Positions 10,789-22,000 of a DNA stretch of 64,000 bases are shown piece after piece. The notes beneath the pieces were generated by a model. It searched no databases, was not told where the DNA came from, and was given only the letters and a program-made list of their open reading frames with translations. Within the stretch, counting starts at the first letter, position 1. The number at the start of each line of letters is the position of its first letter. The translations under genes and the position numbers were made by a program. The DNA is from Opisthorchis felineus (Eukaryota > Platyhelminthes > Trematoda > Opisthorchiida > Opisthorchiidae), in NCBI GenBank assembly GCA_004794785.1, contig SJOL01008821.1:1164193-1228192 (forward strand), in the 5' to 3' direction.

Positions 10789-11516
10789 CAACAACGTCAT
10801 AATCATCATCGACAGCATAACATCAGTGTTCAACACTGATGCTTCGCTGCCGTACAACCACGATTTATTTGAATGCCTTATTTTGAACAAAAGGGAAAAG
10901 TAAACGATAGGGGACTTAGTGCAGGCCTACCACAATTATTCCGAGGTGACTACACTTATAGACACTCATTCGGGCAACCCGGGTAGACACCGACAACAGA
11001 AACCCCGCTGGCGTCGATTGACAGCCACATCTTACAGCGTGTCTAAACGGGTCCGCACCCCCGTCTGGGAAGGCGAGTGGCCTTGACAGCGCCCAGACTT
11101 TTCGTAATCCCTTTCATACCCTCTTGCCAGGTCAAGGAATAGCCACCTCCCTGATTGAGCGGGGAGGAATTGGGCACGGAAAACAGCACTCTCATCGACA
11201 ACCGATTGTTCGTCACGCGCAGTACCTGGCCTAACCACCGCGCCTGTTGGTGCTCGACACATTCTGCGATGGAAGTCCCCATTTCATAACCGAAAACTAG
11301 CCTTCCTATTGCCTTTATGGATTTGCCGACACCAATCCACGTGAGGTGTGGTTCTGAAACAGCGGTTGACGAACACTTGAAGATGCCTTGGTTCCGTTGC
11401 TCGCAGAGGCCACTTCTCACCACCATACGACCGAACGTTTGGTTTTGTCGTGGGTGAGTTCGTCCCCGTCTATTGGCGAAATCGGCTATATGGGGTGGTG
11501 TCGAGTGTTTTGCCAC
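10789..11516 (-). mobile_element. LINE 3' end (LINE B): RT C-terminus and tail
   Basis: The minus-strand frame 11516-11043 contains HQQARWLGQVLRVTNNRL, RVLFSVPNSSP and LTWQEGMKGITK, the C-terminal block of the same LINE family as 19336-19623. The following non-coding part to about 10789 holds a CATCAT/AATCATCATC-type simple-repeat tail, the usual 3' end of such elements. A shorter homologous tail lies at 57836-58230. Confidence 0.72.
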
Positions 11517-11618
11517 AACTAATCTATTGCTGGGCAGAACCTTAGGTTGCCTCCATGAGGTTTAGCTGATTTATCAAGATACTTTCGCCTTTGGTTGCTA
11601 GACCCAGCAGTACTCTCT

Positions 11619-11656
11619 GAAGATAGGTCAGTGGCTAAGGCACGAACTTACTGACC
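11619..11656 (+). repeat. SINE fragment, left part split by the Gypsy-like element
   Basis: The sequence GATAGGTCAGTGGCTAAGG followed by ACTTACTGACC matches the head of the SINE family (A-box region). It breaks off after TGACC at 11652-11656. The SINE resumes with TGACCGGAATAT at 15211, so the element at 11657-15210 interrupts it. Confidence 0.72.
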
Positions 11657-11662
11657 TTTTTT

Positions 11663-11832
11663 GTTTGACGGGAAGTGGAGTGTGGTGACAATGAGAGTAG
11701 GGACGGAAAAGACGGAGGGCCCAGAAGCTTGGATTTATTCACCCAAAACTTTGACACTGCGAGGTAAAACGAGAAAAGTATTTTAGCAATGAACGATGAA
11801 ACTCTTCGAGATAACAGAGCAAATATACAACA
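11663..11832 (-). repeat. Putative 3' LTR of the Gypsy-like element
   Basis: This 170-bp stretch (+ strand GTTTGACG ... ATATACAACA) is related to 15027-15210 with shared blocks CCAAAACTTTGAC, TTTAGCAATGAACG and CAAATATACAACA. On the minus strand it begins TGTTGTATATTTG and holds GTGAATAAATCC, a possible poly(A) signal. I estimate similarity of roughly three quarters by eye. Confidence 0.62.
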
Positions 11833-12364
11833 TTTCCCCCGCTGAGATAAATAGTCACAAGAGTTCGTTTTAATATTGACTAGTGTTAGACCTCTCTGTT
11901 GCGCCAGAAATGCGGTTGCGTCCGCTGTTGTTGTACAACCAACGGTGTTCAGATCAACTCGACATTTCGGCGTCCGAAGCAGAGGAGTCAGTTTCTGCTT
12001 AATAAATGAATCAGTGTTAGGCTGCGATTGCTGATGTTAGGATACTGGAGCACATTCAAAATCTGCGGAAGACGCCAGGTGAGGTAAGGAGACCGTTTCT
12101 TCTATGCCATTAGGGTGTCTTACATATGCGTACTCAGAGTTACACTCCAGGCCATACTTCGAAGATCGTGTATTTCGTCGCATCAAAACTGGTCCTAGGG
12201 AAAACAATCACTGCGCCAAAGGTTGAACCGACTGCGGATTTTCGATTATGATGAAACATTCGCTCATGTGGAGTGGTATTAGTGGCGGTGCACAATAAAG
12301 TACGAATCGAATGGAGCGCGTCTTGTAAGACGGTTTCCCAGCGACTGATTTAAAGACCTTTTGA

Positions 12365-12580
12365 TCATAATGAAAGCGTAATAGCTTTCCACAAAGTCCC
12401 GTTTAATGGTTCCACATGAACGTTCCCCCTTGGGTTGTATGGGGTGGTCCGACTGGTGGCAACGCCTTTTTCATGAAGAATTCGCCTAATCTCATCCGAA
12501 ATGAATGATAAACCACTATCCGAATGCACGAAACTAGGCAGGCCAAATGTAGCGAGGAGTGGCCCAAGACATGATATCAC
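12365..12580 (-). pseudogene. Gypsy-like integrase DDE core fragment
   Basis: LLATFGLPSFVHSDSGLSF gives the second catalytic Asp (HSDSG), and GVATSRTTPYNPRGN followed by VEPLNGTL gives the third acidic residue (family 'Q-V-E-R-x-N-G'). The first Asp, expected upstream, is not in this frame. The piece is broken but clear. Confidence 0.78.
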
Positions 12581-12666
12581 TGTAGAAGAACTTATATCTG
12601 GACACCGATAAGCGAACGGGAAGCAGGACTACTCGCCTACGACCGTCAGTAGATATTTATTTCGAG

Positions 12667-12855
12667 TCATCGAAGGCAGTGGTTCTTTAAAGTCAATCCA
12701 TAAACGTTCAAACGTCTGTGTGGCCTTAATGAGCCTACCACCAGATGGCTTGAAGAACGTGGCTTTAACTCCGCACACACATGACATTGCTTGATGACAG
12801 GTCGGATGTCCTCTAGGGAGAATGGGAGGTTCTTGGAACGAACGAAATGCATCAT
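12667..12855 (-). pseudogene. Gypsy-like integrase zinc-binding fragment
   Basis: The frame reads MMHFVRSKNLPFSLEDI and then VIKQCHVCAELKPR, matching the HHCC zinc-binding part of integrase (C-x2-C seen as CHVC, with the second His as MMHF). It lies directly upstream, on the minus strand, of the DDE core. Confidence 0.72.
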
Positions 12856-12984
12856 GCTTGTTGGTCCAGGATGGTACAGGTTTGCCCGTAAGCGTTTTAG
12901 ATCCAGCTAAGATGAAGTGTCTGCACAGACACTCGAGAGAGCGTGTCAGCTGCTCTGCTTTCGGTGCCTGGTCTGTAGGTTACG

Positions 12985-13314
12985 TTAAATGAGAGCGATA
13001 ACTCCATCAGCCATCGTTGGATTTTGTCGTTTTTTTCCTTTTTGCTTTGTTGAATACATGGACGCAACGGACCGGTGATCGATTACAATCTCGAAATGGG
13101 TCCCAAGTAGGTAATGTTTCCATTTGCACACTGCTTCGGCAATTGTGCAGGCTTCTTTTTCAATAGTAGAGTGATGTTTTTCATTGGAAGATAGTGTACG
13201 TGAGAAGAATACGACCGTTCTGTCATCTTGGTTGAGTGTAACGGAAATTGCAACATCAGATGCATCAGTTTTGGGTATTCTCGGATCGACAGTGACCACA
13301 GCTGCATCCGCCAA
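12985..13314 (-). pseudogene. Gypsy-like RNase H
   Basis: KTDASDVAISVTLNQDD, then VVFFSRTLSSNEKHHSTIEK, then WKHYLLGTHFEIVIDHRSV is the Ty3/Gypsy RNase H pattern ('T-D-A-S-x-x-A-x-x-x-x-L-x-Q ... F-x-S-R-x-L-x-x-x-E-x-x-Y ... F-x-x-x-T-D-H'). The catalytic Asp and Glu are present. The final TDH is IDH. Confidence 0.82.
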
Positions 13315-14040
13315 CTCTTTTTTGAGACTTTACAACGCTTTTATGACACTCAGAGACTGGGAAGGTTGTAAACAAGCCAACTACACGTTGTTGAGACTTC
13401 ATGTCTTTCGGAACAGACAGCTTTTGCAAGACTCTGGAACATCCAGGATCTGGTTTGATGATGGCTTCCGTAATTTCATAGCCAAGGAGTCTGAGTTTGG
13501 TGGTGGCAATTGTGATTTTATCATGATTTAACTGAAGGCCGTACTCTTTTGCTAAGGCGAGAAAACGCCGGAGATTTCGATTGTTTTCCTCTCGATTCTT
13601 TCCACAAATGGTGACGTTATTCACATAGATATATTTCCCGATAAGTTTTTCAGCACATATTATGTCATCCACAACCCTTTGAAAGCACACTGCTCCATTA
13701 GTTACTCCGAACGCTATTTGGCGAAACTGATGAAGATTGTTGCAACCCTCAAAAGCCGTGTAGAATCTATCGCTCTCCTTAATGGGTATTTGATGTTACG
13801 CACTTTCAGTGTCGTGTGCTAAAATACGACATTTGGCCATTTCACTACCCATTTCCTCAATTCTGGGGAGCGGATAAGCGTCCAGTTGTGTAAATCGGTT
13901 TACAGTTTGACTGTAGTCAACAACCATTCGTTTCCTCTGTCGCTCACTTCTCATCACAAGCACTTGCGCTCTCCATGGAGACTTTCAGGGTTCAATGATT
14001 TGTTGAGTGAGTAAACGCTTTAATTCTGATGCAATCAAAA
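13265..14040 (-). pseudogene. Gypsy-like reverse transcriptase with YVNN in place of YxDD
   Basis: RT phrases run across several frames: WRAQVLVMRSERQRKRMVVD (about 13980-13925), QIPIKESDRFYTAFEG (about 13790-13745), HQFRQIAFGVTNGAVCFQR (about 13730-13675), then KYIYVNNVTICGK (about 13645) and LNHDKITIATTKLRLLGYEI. The active-site box that should be Tyr-x-Asp-Asp reads Tyr-Val-Asn-Asn, so both metal-binding aspartates are lost. A stop also interrupts the frame near 13800. Confidence 0.82.
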
Positions 14041-14056
14041 CCTCGTCATCTGCAGA

Positions 14057-14290
14057 ATGTCATCTGACATGGCAATGGGCTTGCATTTTGGATCAAGATT
14101 TGCAAACAAAGCGAGTGGTTCTATTTTGGCAGCGATTAGACCACAGAGCGAGAAAGAAGGTTTATCACCGTTGAATGAGATCTTCAGGGATTTGTGGAGC
14201 TTAATAAAACCATGTCCTAGTAGGATCTCCGCACAGAGATCACGTAATACTGAAAACTTGAAAGGGGATACATGTTTTGTTCATGTTGCA
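14057..14290 (-). pseudogene. Gypsy-like aspartic protease end
   Basis: The minus strand reads EILLGHGFIKLHKSLKIS, the C-terminal hallmark of retroviral-type proteases ('I-L-G-x-D-F-L-x-x-H'), followed by a protease-RT linker (FANLDPKCKPIAMSDD). The catalytic DTG is expected upstream toward 14400 and I did not find it in a clean frame. Confidence 0.62.
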
Positions 14291-14438
14291 ATGTTAAAAA
14301 ACAATGTCCAAGAGTGAAGCTTTTGTGCTGGATGGGTGGCAAAGTGATCTCAGATGGCGGTGGTAGTACAGGCCACTGATTACGACGGAGTACATTTTCG
14401 GAAAGGAAACTTTCTGAACTATCAGTATCAACAAGAGC

Positions 14439-14777
14439 TCAAAGTGGAACGTCATTGGCTTTCACATGGGTGACTACTTCTTTGAGACACTCGGGGACCG
14501 CAACACTGATGCAAGATAGTGCACTTAAAACGGATGAGTTGTTTCTCCGACCAGTAATATATCTGCATGCTCTTTGAAAATGCTCTTTCTTTCCACAGTT
14601 ATTGCAGGTCGCATCTTTAGCTGGGCATTTATAATGCGGGTGACGTGCATAGCGACAGAAGAAACATGAAGACCCCATACTAGCAACAGTCATCTGTACA
14701 TGCGATGAGGCTTGAGAACGTGGAGACCTTGGTGGGTCGTTCGATATGGTAGCACAGGGGATTTGGTTGTTCGACAA
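14439..14777 (-). pseudogene. Gypsy-like gag: two CCHC zinc knuckles
   Basis: The frame contains CFFCRYARHPHYKC and CNNCGKKEHFQRAC, both exact C-x2-C-x4-H-x4-C zinc knuckles, as in the nucleocapsid end of gag. It lies upstream of the protease on the minus strand, as expected. Confidence 0.85.
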
Positions 14778-14944
14778 AAGCGACTATGACTATTTTCGTA
14801 CTGGTTCGAGGGATTTTTCATGATCGTAGGTGGTTTTAAAATCCAGGCACTTATGTTCCGTCGAATAGTGCTCGAATAAAGTCCACCAATAAATGCGCCT
14901 CGTAATGCTTCATCGCTGTGCTGTTCTGCGCTGACAGCCCCAAA

Positions 14945-15026
14945 GTTCTAATCCGGCAGCAAACTGCGAACCACGGACTTTCCGGTCAGTAATTTTGTTC
15001 TCCAACCACTTGAGCGACCTCGCCCC
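14945..15026 (-). repeat. SINE head inside the Gypsy-like element, abutting its 5' LTR
   Basis: Read on the minus strand, GGGGCGAGGTCGCTCAAGTGG then TTACTGACCGGAAAGTCCGTG then GTTCGCAG is a complete SINE head (A and B box regions). It starts exactly where the LTR-like repeat ends (15027). The B box is damaged. It is a separate, opposite-strand copy from the SINE that hosts the element. Confidence 0.68.
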
Positions 15027-15210
15027 GTTTGACGAGTAACGGAGTGCGGCGACAATACGAAAGGAAAAGACTAAGGTCCCAGCATCTAGGCTTTATTCAT
15101 CCAAAACTTTGACGCTGCGAGCTAGAGCGAGAGGTGATTTAGCAATGAACGGTGATGATGCGATGAATGAACGATGAAACGCTTTAAGAAAACAGAACAA
15201 ATATACAACA
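15027..15210 (-). repeat. Putative 5' LTR of the Gypsy-like element
   Basis: It is related along its length to 11663-11832, with an extra internal tandem phrase (GATGATGCGATGAATGAAC) that makes it 14 bp longer. On the minus strand it starts TGTTGTATATTTG and contains GATGAATAAAGCC. It borders the TGACC target duplication at 15211. Confidence 0.62.
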
Positions 15211-15350
15211 TGACCGGAATATCCGTGGTTCGAACTCAATTTATGCTTTTCGGCTGTTCCTATTTAGGCTTGGGAAAACTGGTAATATATCGGCTCTCTT
15301 GCTTCATTCGGGTGACATGTTGGCTAGGTTCCAAGCGGCTGAAGAGTAAC
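15211..15350 (+). repeat. SINE fragment, right part split by the Gypsy-like element
   Basis: TGACCGGAATATCCGTGGTTC, then TTTAGGCTTGGG and ACATGTTGGCTAGG follow the order of SINE copy A (GACC...GTCCGTGGTTCGAACC...CCTAGGCTTGGGCAACC...GGCATGGCAGCTAGG). With 11619-11656 it makes one near-complete older SINE on the + strand. Confidence 0.72.
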
Positions 15351-15483
15351 TTCCGCTCGTGGGCAACCCAATTCGGGGTTGGCGTTTTTTTGCCAGTATT
15401 TTTCGCCTTGTCGTTCACACTGTGCACATAAATAATATCTGCTGAGCGCTTCCGCCAAGTATCGCTTCTTGCAGTTCTTTTCA

Positions 15484-15600
15484 AACGTTTGCGCAGTCTA
15501 TATGTTGCAAGCGTTCACAGTTGTCGCAAAACATGTTTAAGTCGTCGTGCCTCCCGCATTTGTATGGCACGCATTGTATAGGCTGTTTTTTATTATCCAA
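15484..15600 (-). pseudogene. PHD-finger-like Cys/His fragment
   Basis: The minus strand reads CVPYKCGRHDDLNMFCDNC and then ERLQHIDCANV before a stop. The order C...C-x(10-12)-C-x2-C-x4-H-x2-C resembles a PHD finger, which some fluke retroelements carry in their first ORF. It is short and has no recognisable neighbours, so function is not assigned. Confidence 0.33.
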
Positions 15601-16007
15601 TCTCGAAGATTTCTTGGGGTTTGTAAAGTCGTCGACGAGTCAAATTCCTTGCGCAGATCCGGAGTTATATGGTACTCCAGAAATGAACCACGCGCGTTCG
15701 ATGTCCCTAGGGAACTACTTCATTAGAATTTGCGTTATTCTATCCATGCGTTTCGTAGTGTACGAAATCCACAGTCAATAATAGGACATTATTCCATGGT
15801 AGAGGATACAGATGTGCAATTGTCCAGGCCAAAGGACGAGGAAGAGACTACATGAGCATAGGTGCCAGTTCAGGGGCTCACGCTTTACAGTCCTACAATC
15901 CTGTTATGATATGCTCCTCACCCCTTCCACCTGAGGCTAGTGGTATCCAGTGTTGAACTGCTTGTTCTTCTGCTGTTAGCCCATTGATTTTTTTAACCTT
16001 TTTTCAG

Positions 16008-16043
16008 CCATTATCCCTATTGGAACACATTTGAGTTCCACCC
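16008..16043 (+). promoter_or_regulatory. Acceptor site and 5' leader just upstream of the ILF2 start codon
   Basis: The pyrimidine tract TTTTTTAACCTTTTTTCAG ends at 16007, 36 nt before the ATG at 16044. It is a strong 3' splice site with no upstream donor that I can identify. Either a non-coding first exon lies upstream or this is a spliced-leader trans-splicing acceptor, a mechanism known in flatworms. Confidence 0.5.
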
Positions 16044-16081
16044 ATGTCTACTCGTGGTCCTCGGAATTTTCGTCAGAGAGG
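16044..16081 (+). CDS. ILF2: ILF2 coding exon 1
   Basis: It encodes MSTRGPRNFRQRG, the short Arg/Gly-rich start typical of NF45, and ends at the donor GTGAGT with two bases of a Gly codon. This phase matches exon 2. Confidence 0.85.
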
Positions 16082-19000
16082 GTGAGTGTACACATCTCTC
16101 TGATTTGTTTACACTAGATGCATTTTAAGAGCAGACAGGTGGCGTTTCGAATGCTTTTGTGCGTTAATTTTTCTGGGATATAAATTAAGCCAACTTCATT
16201 CACGAGGTACTCATTGACCCGAATGTTTCTGCTGTATCTGTAGCAGTTTCTTCACATATCTGATGGTCTTACAAAAGCCTTTTGCACGTCATCATGCAGA
16301 ACTTATCCGACTCATTTTCCCCACAATCAGCACATCTTAACTCTACCTGCATACCCCGACGGTATTTTATTTAAACTTACTTGCATGTTGCTGCGCGTTA
16401 TACCATGCCTGGCTACCGCTGATCGCCGACCCATCATTATGAAGTCGTTATGCCTCCGATCGGCCATCACACAAGCTGAGTTTGATAACACACGGTCATC
16501 ATCTTGCCCAGTCGTCGTTAGAACTGTTCACCTTGAACTCAAGCGTTTTGTCAAGCATATCTTATGGATCTCTCTAACGGGAAAATCCTCCTGCAGGGTT
16601 CCAGCTCGTTTTTTTTCTGTGGGCGCATACTATATTTGGGACTGTAAATTATAGTTAGGCATATTACTGTCTCTTAGGTAATGGAGATGTGTATGTGATC
16701 GCTGTTGGCTTCGCCACTCACCCCCGCCCTTCAAACCATACTTACAATCCACCCTCTACAGCTAGAAAGTTATCAGATAACTAGAGGTTGTGGATGATCG
16801 TGTGAGCCCCCCCCCACAAGCCCCTCTGTGGAATAGTAACCCTCTCTGGAATCAGCCGTTGTGCAGAACGCGGCCGTAGACTTATTTAGGTTCTTGAACT
16901 TTCTAAGGCAAACCACATGTGGCACCACCTGAACATCTAGCAACCCGGTGTATGCTCGGTCAGATAACAATACAGGGAAAGCATATGAGATCTAATGTTG
17001 ATTTTTAGGATAGTTTAGGAGACTCATAAACTTCCTATAAAATCTCAGTAACGGGATCCTATCTATCTTTGTCTTAATTTTAGATCTCAAAATGCACCAT
17101 TTGTTGTTCAACTACCGTTTGATTTAACAATTTATGAGCCTCAACTTGTCAATGCATTAGAAGATGGTGCTTTCACGGAATGTCTCCTTAGTTATCACGA
17201 GTCACTGATGCCTTCTTCCGGTGAACAACAGGCCTTGACGACTCTGGTCAACCGTATTTGTGAAATAGTCGATGGCGCAATAATAAGCCCTACGGGTCCA
17301 CTTGCTGGGGTGAGTGTCGTTTCTGTTTTGTTCACTATATCAAACTACCGTTTATTGGAGCCTAATCGTTTACGGCCCGTAGGACACATTCCTGGAAATA
17401 TATACTGACCCACCTATGCTTTAGTCCTGCGCGCGTCGCACTAGTGATATACCTCGAAAGGTCAACAGAGTAACAGTATATAACGTGGCCCAATCACGAG
17501 ATTGGTAATTCGATTAGAAGAAACAGACGTGTATATTATGCGAACATACTATCTGAACGAGATGCAAATGACACCATGCTGAGCTAGCCAGAGAGACATG
17601 ACGCGTGCCAATGTCAGAAGTCGCGGGTTCGTGTGCGCACGGCGCGGAAGGGTCTATTCAAACAAATCATCAGTCTCTGAAACACAGGCGTGCGTCTTAA
17701 TACCTAAATGTGAGCAGAAGCCTAAGTTGCGAGTTTGCTTAACACGTCTGATGTTAGGGGAAATACCCCCAGGATCGCTACAATGCCATCGTAAACGATA
17801 TTAATTAGAGTTAGTATGGTGGTGGGTTCTCTGTTTTAAAGGCTTGGGGTTTTGTTGGTTCTGGTTGTGACGTTCTGTTCTGTTGGGTTAATACACGTCG
17901 CATTTCAAGCGTAAGTACAGTACAGCCGGAGCTAGGGTGCGAACAATGTGAAATGCAGTTCTGTTCGCGTGTGTCAAATTCGGGAACTTGAATTTTTCAT
18001 CTTACTTTTGCTATAGCTGTGTGATATGGTCCTCAGTTAGACCGGAGAAAAAACTGTTTCACAAAACCGACCAATTTGTTTCCGCGTACCCATAAGCAAT
18101 TGACCCAGTCACATGATGTTTCCCTTGGAATGTGGAACATTTTATTCTCCCTCTCTGTGACCTTTTTACCTTTATCTCAGCAAATCGAAGAAATTCGACC
18201 TGTCGGATCATTCAAATTGGGTACCTTGTTGGCAGGCCACAATACGGCGGATGTTGTAATCGTTACTCGTATTCTACCCACCGGGGAATTACTGAAAGGT
18301 ATTCACAGCCTTGTGGAGAGTAAACTGACTTCTCCGAAACCAGCCGAGCCCGTCAGCGTCAGTGTGCAGTATTATGGATTTTCTGTCACCGTGGGTCCAT
18401 CGATTGTACGTGTGTTCGTTACGACTACTCCTTCAAACATCGCCAAAGTCGATGCGGATATACACAGTACGTAACATTTTCGTCTGGAATAGTTTCCTTT
18501 GGAACAGTCTTCACAGTGTATTGTGCGTCGACAACGCTACAGTGTAAACTTTTTTGAGGCAGTGGTCAGCTAATTTACCATTTCTGAGACTGTTCAGCGC
18601 TGCGTGCACCGAGGTGCTAACAACTAGCGAACCCCTGTTCCTTCTATATAACCCAGATCAAAATCCTACTTTAATTTATTATAGGTGTTCAAACCAGGAG
18701 GATTTTAGAGGCATTTAAAAGTGTACTGGAATAACGAATATGCTAGTTCAAGCCGGACTGTCGTAAAGATTAGTCACTGAAAAGAAAGTTGGTCAATGGC
18801 AGTTAGTAAGTCACGGACAAGGTTCTCTTAAGTGTAACTAACCGAGTTGGTTTATTTTCTTGATTTCGAAAACATGAGGGCTAAATATAAGAAAACACCG
18901 AAAACAAGGTTTTGGGCATTCCTAGAGGCAAGATCATTAGTGTATTGCGCATTCAGTTGGCATACATCGATGTGATGGAATTCTCAGTGCATACACAGCA

Positions 19001-22000
19001 GTATTTTAATATTTAACATAGCATATTCTCTTCGAAACTCACATATTTCGGTTTGTGTGGCTCTTTTAAGGAAACGCAGAAGTGTTTTTGCCCAGCCCTG
19101 TGTTGAGTTGGAGCTACCGAGAGGCAGAGACAAAGTATGAAGATCATCATCATCATCATTGTCAGCTGTAAGAACCGCGTACTTGTCGTACAGTGGTTGT
19201 AGCTGCCACAGTTTCGTTCGCCGATGATTTGGGGAGGTGGGGTATGTAGCTGCGCATTGGAGGCGGGAACTGATAAATTGGTGCGTAAATACAGCACTGT
19301 CAGTGGACTGTCAAGTGGGGGGATTGGGAAGGGAGCTATGCATTGAAGGTAATAGCTTGGGTGTACGAGCGCCATTGAGGAAGCGACTGGGTCATGTCTG
19401 ACAATGTCTCTAACCATTGATGTGGCCCGTCTCGGGGTCCCCGTCCAGGAAGACGGCAATGACCAGCGCAGCTGAGTTTGCTGGTAATGGATTTTATACT
19501 TCGCTGCCAAGTCATTGTTTGACCTCCCCTGACTCGTTTCCACCCTTCACATGGTTGTGCGAAAAGCACCCTTCGAGGAAGTCGGTCGACTGGCATACGC
19601 AGCACGTGACCAAGCCAGCGCAACCTATGCAGTGTGATCAGTTCATCTATCGAGGGTTAGTTATTTCTTCCGAATACCCTTCGACGTACTTCAGCATTAC
19701 TGATCCGGTGTTCCCACCAGACTCGGGCAATGCTCCGAAGACATCGATGGTCAAACACTGAAAGTCTTTTGACGTCCTCGGCGCGCAACGTCCAGGTTTC
19801 TGATCCGTATTGTAGCATGGAGCGCACCGCAGCATTGTAAACTCGACCCTTGACGGATAAGCTGATGTCACGCCTACTCCACAGGTAACGCAGGTTCACA
19901 AAAGCTGCTCTGGCCTTCCCAATCCGGATGGAAATATCATCTTTCGCGAGACCACCGGGACTGATACAGCTACCCAGGTAAGCAAATTTGTCTACTACCT
20001 CAATCGGTTCATCCGCAAGCATGAGGCTAGGGTTCGAGCCCACCCAATCTTGCAGTAGCACTTTACACTTTGCCGGTGTGAAGATACTAGCTGGTTGATA
20101 ACTGTTGCCTCCCTGGATGGGGACCCCAGGACTCAACTCATCACTGGTTAAAGGCGCCCTTGGGCATAGCTTATTCTCGCTCCCGCATCGAATCTATCGT
20201 CCTCAGTGTGTAGCTGCTAAGTTTTCCGTTCCCTCAGAGCAATTTACAATACGAATCGACTGATCATGTCATCACCTCCAATGCTTGGATCTGTCTCCCA
20301 CGTTCTCCCATTTTCCGGTAGCAACCGGAACCGTGTAACCTTGGCACATGGCTTATAGCCGATAAACCAAACTGAACTGAAGGAGGAAACGCTGTCATCG
20401 AATGGACAATCTGGGACTCCCGGAGTTTTTTCCTATGCAATTTTCCCGAGGGTCAAAGGGCCGATTTTTCTTTCCCCAAATTGCTGATTCACCCCTTAGG
20501 ACGAAGCATCATAATGCTGTTGATGCTAATTTACGACTGGACTTAAAACAGTGTATGTCATGGGTACCGCTGACACACTATGCCGTTGCATCAGTGGGAT
20601 CTTCTTGACTGAACCTGATTTCACACAGAAAGCCTCATCTTTTGGGATATTTCGCCGTTCGATTGGAGGCATTAAAGCTGAACGAACCAGAATAAAGTAA
20701 CGCACAACTCAATGATTACCGCTATTTTTGTTTGGGGATACTCTTTTGCGATAGGTAATCTGTTTAATGGTTCTTTTACGACTTAAGATAGATGAAGAAT
20801 GCTAGTTTCTAATGGATTTGCGGACGGGGACTGATGACCCGTCTACATGTTCGCGATGTTGTACCAATATGTGCTACTCACGGATAGGTGAAACTAACGG
20901 ACACCTGAAGCGCCCGGAATTCGGACGAAACATATATTCGGATACAAACGAAGTATCATCAACAGCGCGTGAATTGCAGGATTGTTTCATTTCACTCTCC
21001 CACAAGAAAATACCCTATCATCATCAGGGCTTAGTGCTTTATTCATATTTGGTAAAAACGAGGAGCAGTAGCACTAATTGTTTCCTTAAGCTTCCTCTCA
21101 CTGGAAGAAAGCGGAGGGTGGACAACTTTTGACCTAGGATGAGCCACGAAAAGCCAAACCAGGAGCTTTAGTTGTTTTAGTTCATATTCATTGTGAAGGC
21201 TTTGGACCAAAGTCCCACTTCGTCAATGGCTGGAGACACCCACTAGCACGGCGACATCAGGTGACCGATGACGCTTTTGCATTCATCCACTTATCCTTAT
21301 TCCTCCACCTATTATTCTTATTCTCTAACGCTTTATCGATCCTACTTAACCCCCTCTTCATTTTCACGTCATCGGCGGCCAACCACCTTCTATCATCATC
21401 CTCATAGACAGCAACATGGACGTTCAACCAGAAAATTCATTTTGACAGGCCACACGATAGGAAGTGAGAAAGCGAAGATGAGTTAGTCACAGTATTTCCA
21501 ACCAAATGCAGGGAGGGTCATGAGGACCCAATCCTGGGAGGCAAATCGCACCAGTTGCACCCGAACCTTCCGAAATTTCTTTATTCCTTTCTACCAAGTC
21601 ACAGGTCGTTAACCTCGCAGTTTCCCCCATTCTGATGAAGGCACGGAAAACATATTTAGTCTCCGTATACAACCATAGAATATGCGTAGCACATGTCCGA
21701 GCTACTAAAGATCATAGTCCTAGGTCTTTCCCGCGTCTGAAATGCCTGCTGAGCGTCAAACCGTGTTCTAACCACCTTGAGTTCACTGACGCCATCCAAC
21801 GCACATGGTCGTTAGGAATTGGTGGTCAAAAGCCTGAACACGCGTCAGCTCCTCTTTTCGCATAGGCTATCTCGCAACCACACAGTCAATAATACGACGC
21901 TTAAGGTATGTCTTTTTGAAGTCACAAGTGGAGCGAATTGGTGAATATGGTTCGGGTCGCTGCAACCCGGTCTTAGTTTGACGGTTCACAGGCTAGTTTA

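Larger units (their letters stand above)
11657..15210 (-). mobile_element. Ty3/Gypsy-like LTR retrotransposon nested in a SINE
   Basis: A 3.55-kb element lies between two copies of TGACC (11652-11656 and 15211-15215). Its ends are related direct repeats (11663-11832 and 15027-15210). On the minus strand its coding pieces follow Gypsy order: gag zinc knuckles, protease end, RT, RNase H, integrase with zinc-binding and DDE pieces. Several frame breaks and a mutated RT active site show it is dead. It is shorter than an intact Gypsy element (about 5 kb), so internal deletions are likely. Confidence 0.82.
19013..20136 (-). mobile_element. 5'-truncated LINE (LINE C) in ILF2 intron 3
   Basis: On the minus strand 20136-19657 encodes the RT C-terminal half of the fluke EEP-LINE family (CKVLLQDWVGSNPSLMLADE, FAYLGSCISPGG, RVYNAAVRSMLQYGSETW, FDHRCLRSIARVWWEHRISN). 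After one frame change 19623-19336 continues with RWLGHVLRMPVDRLPRRVLF and RLPGRGPRDGPHQWLETLSD. A non-coding tail follows, with (ATC)n at 19143-19158. It lacks endonuclease and RT palm, so it is a dead 5'-truncated copy, oriented against ILF2. Confidence 0.88.

Noticed and set aside
13184..13531. + strand frame over the Gypsy RT and RNase H
   Set aside because: It is the shadow of the minus-strand pol, which has clear family motifs.
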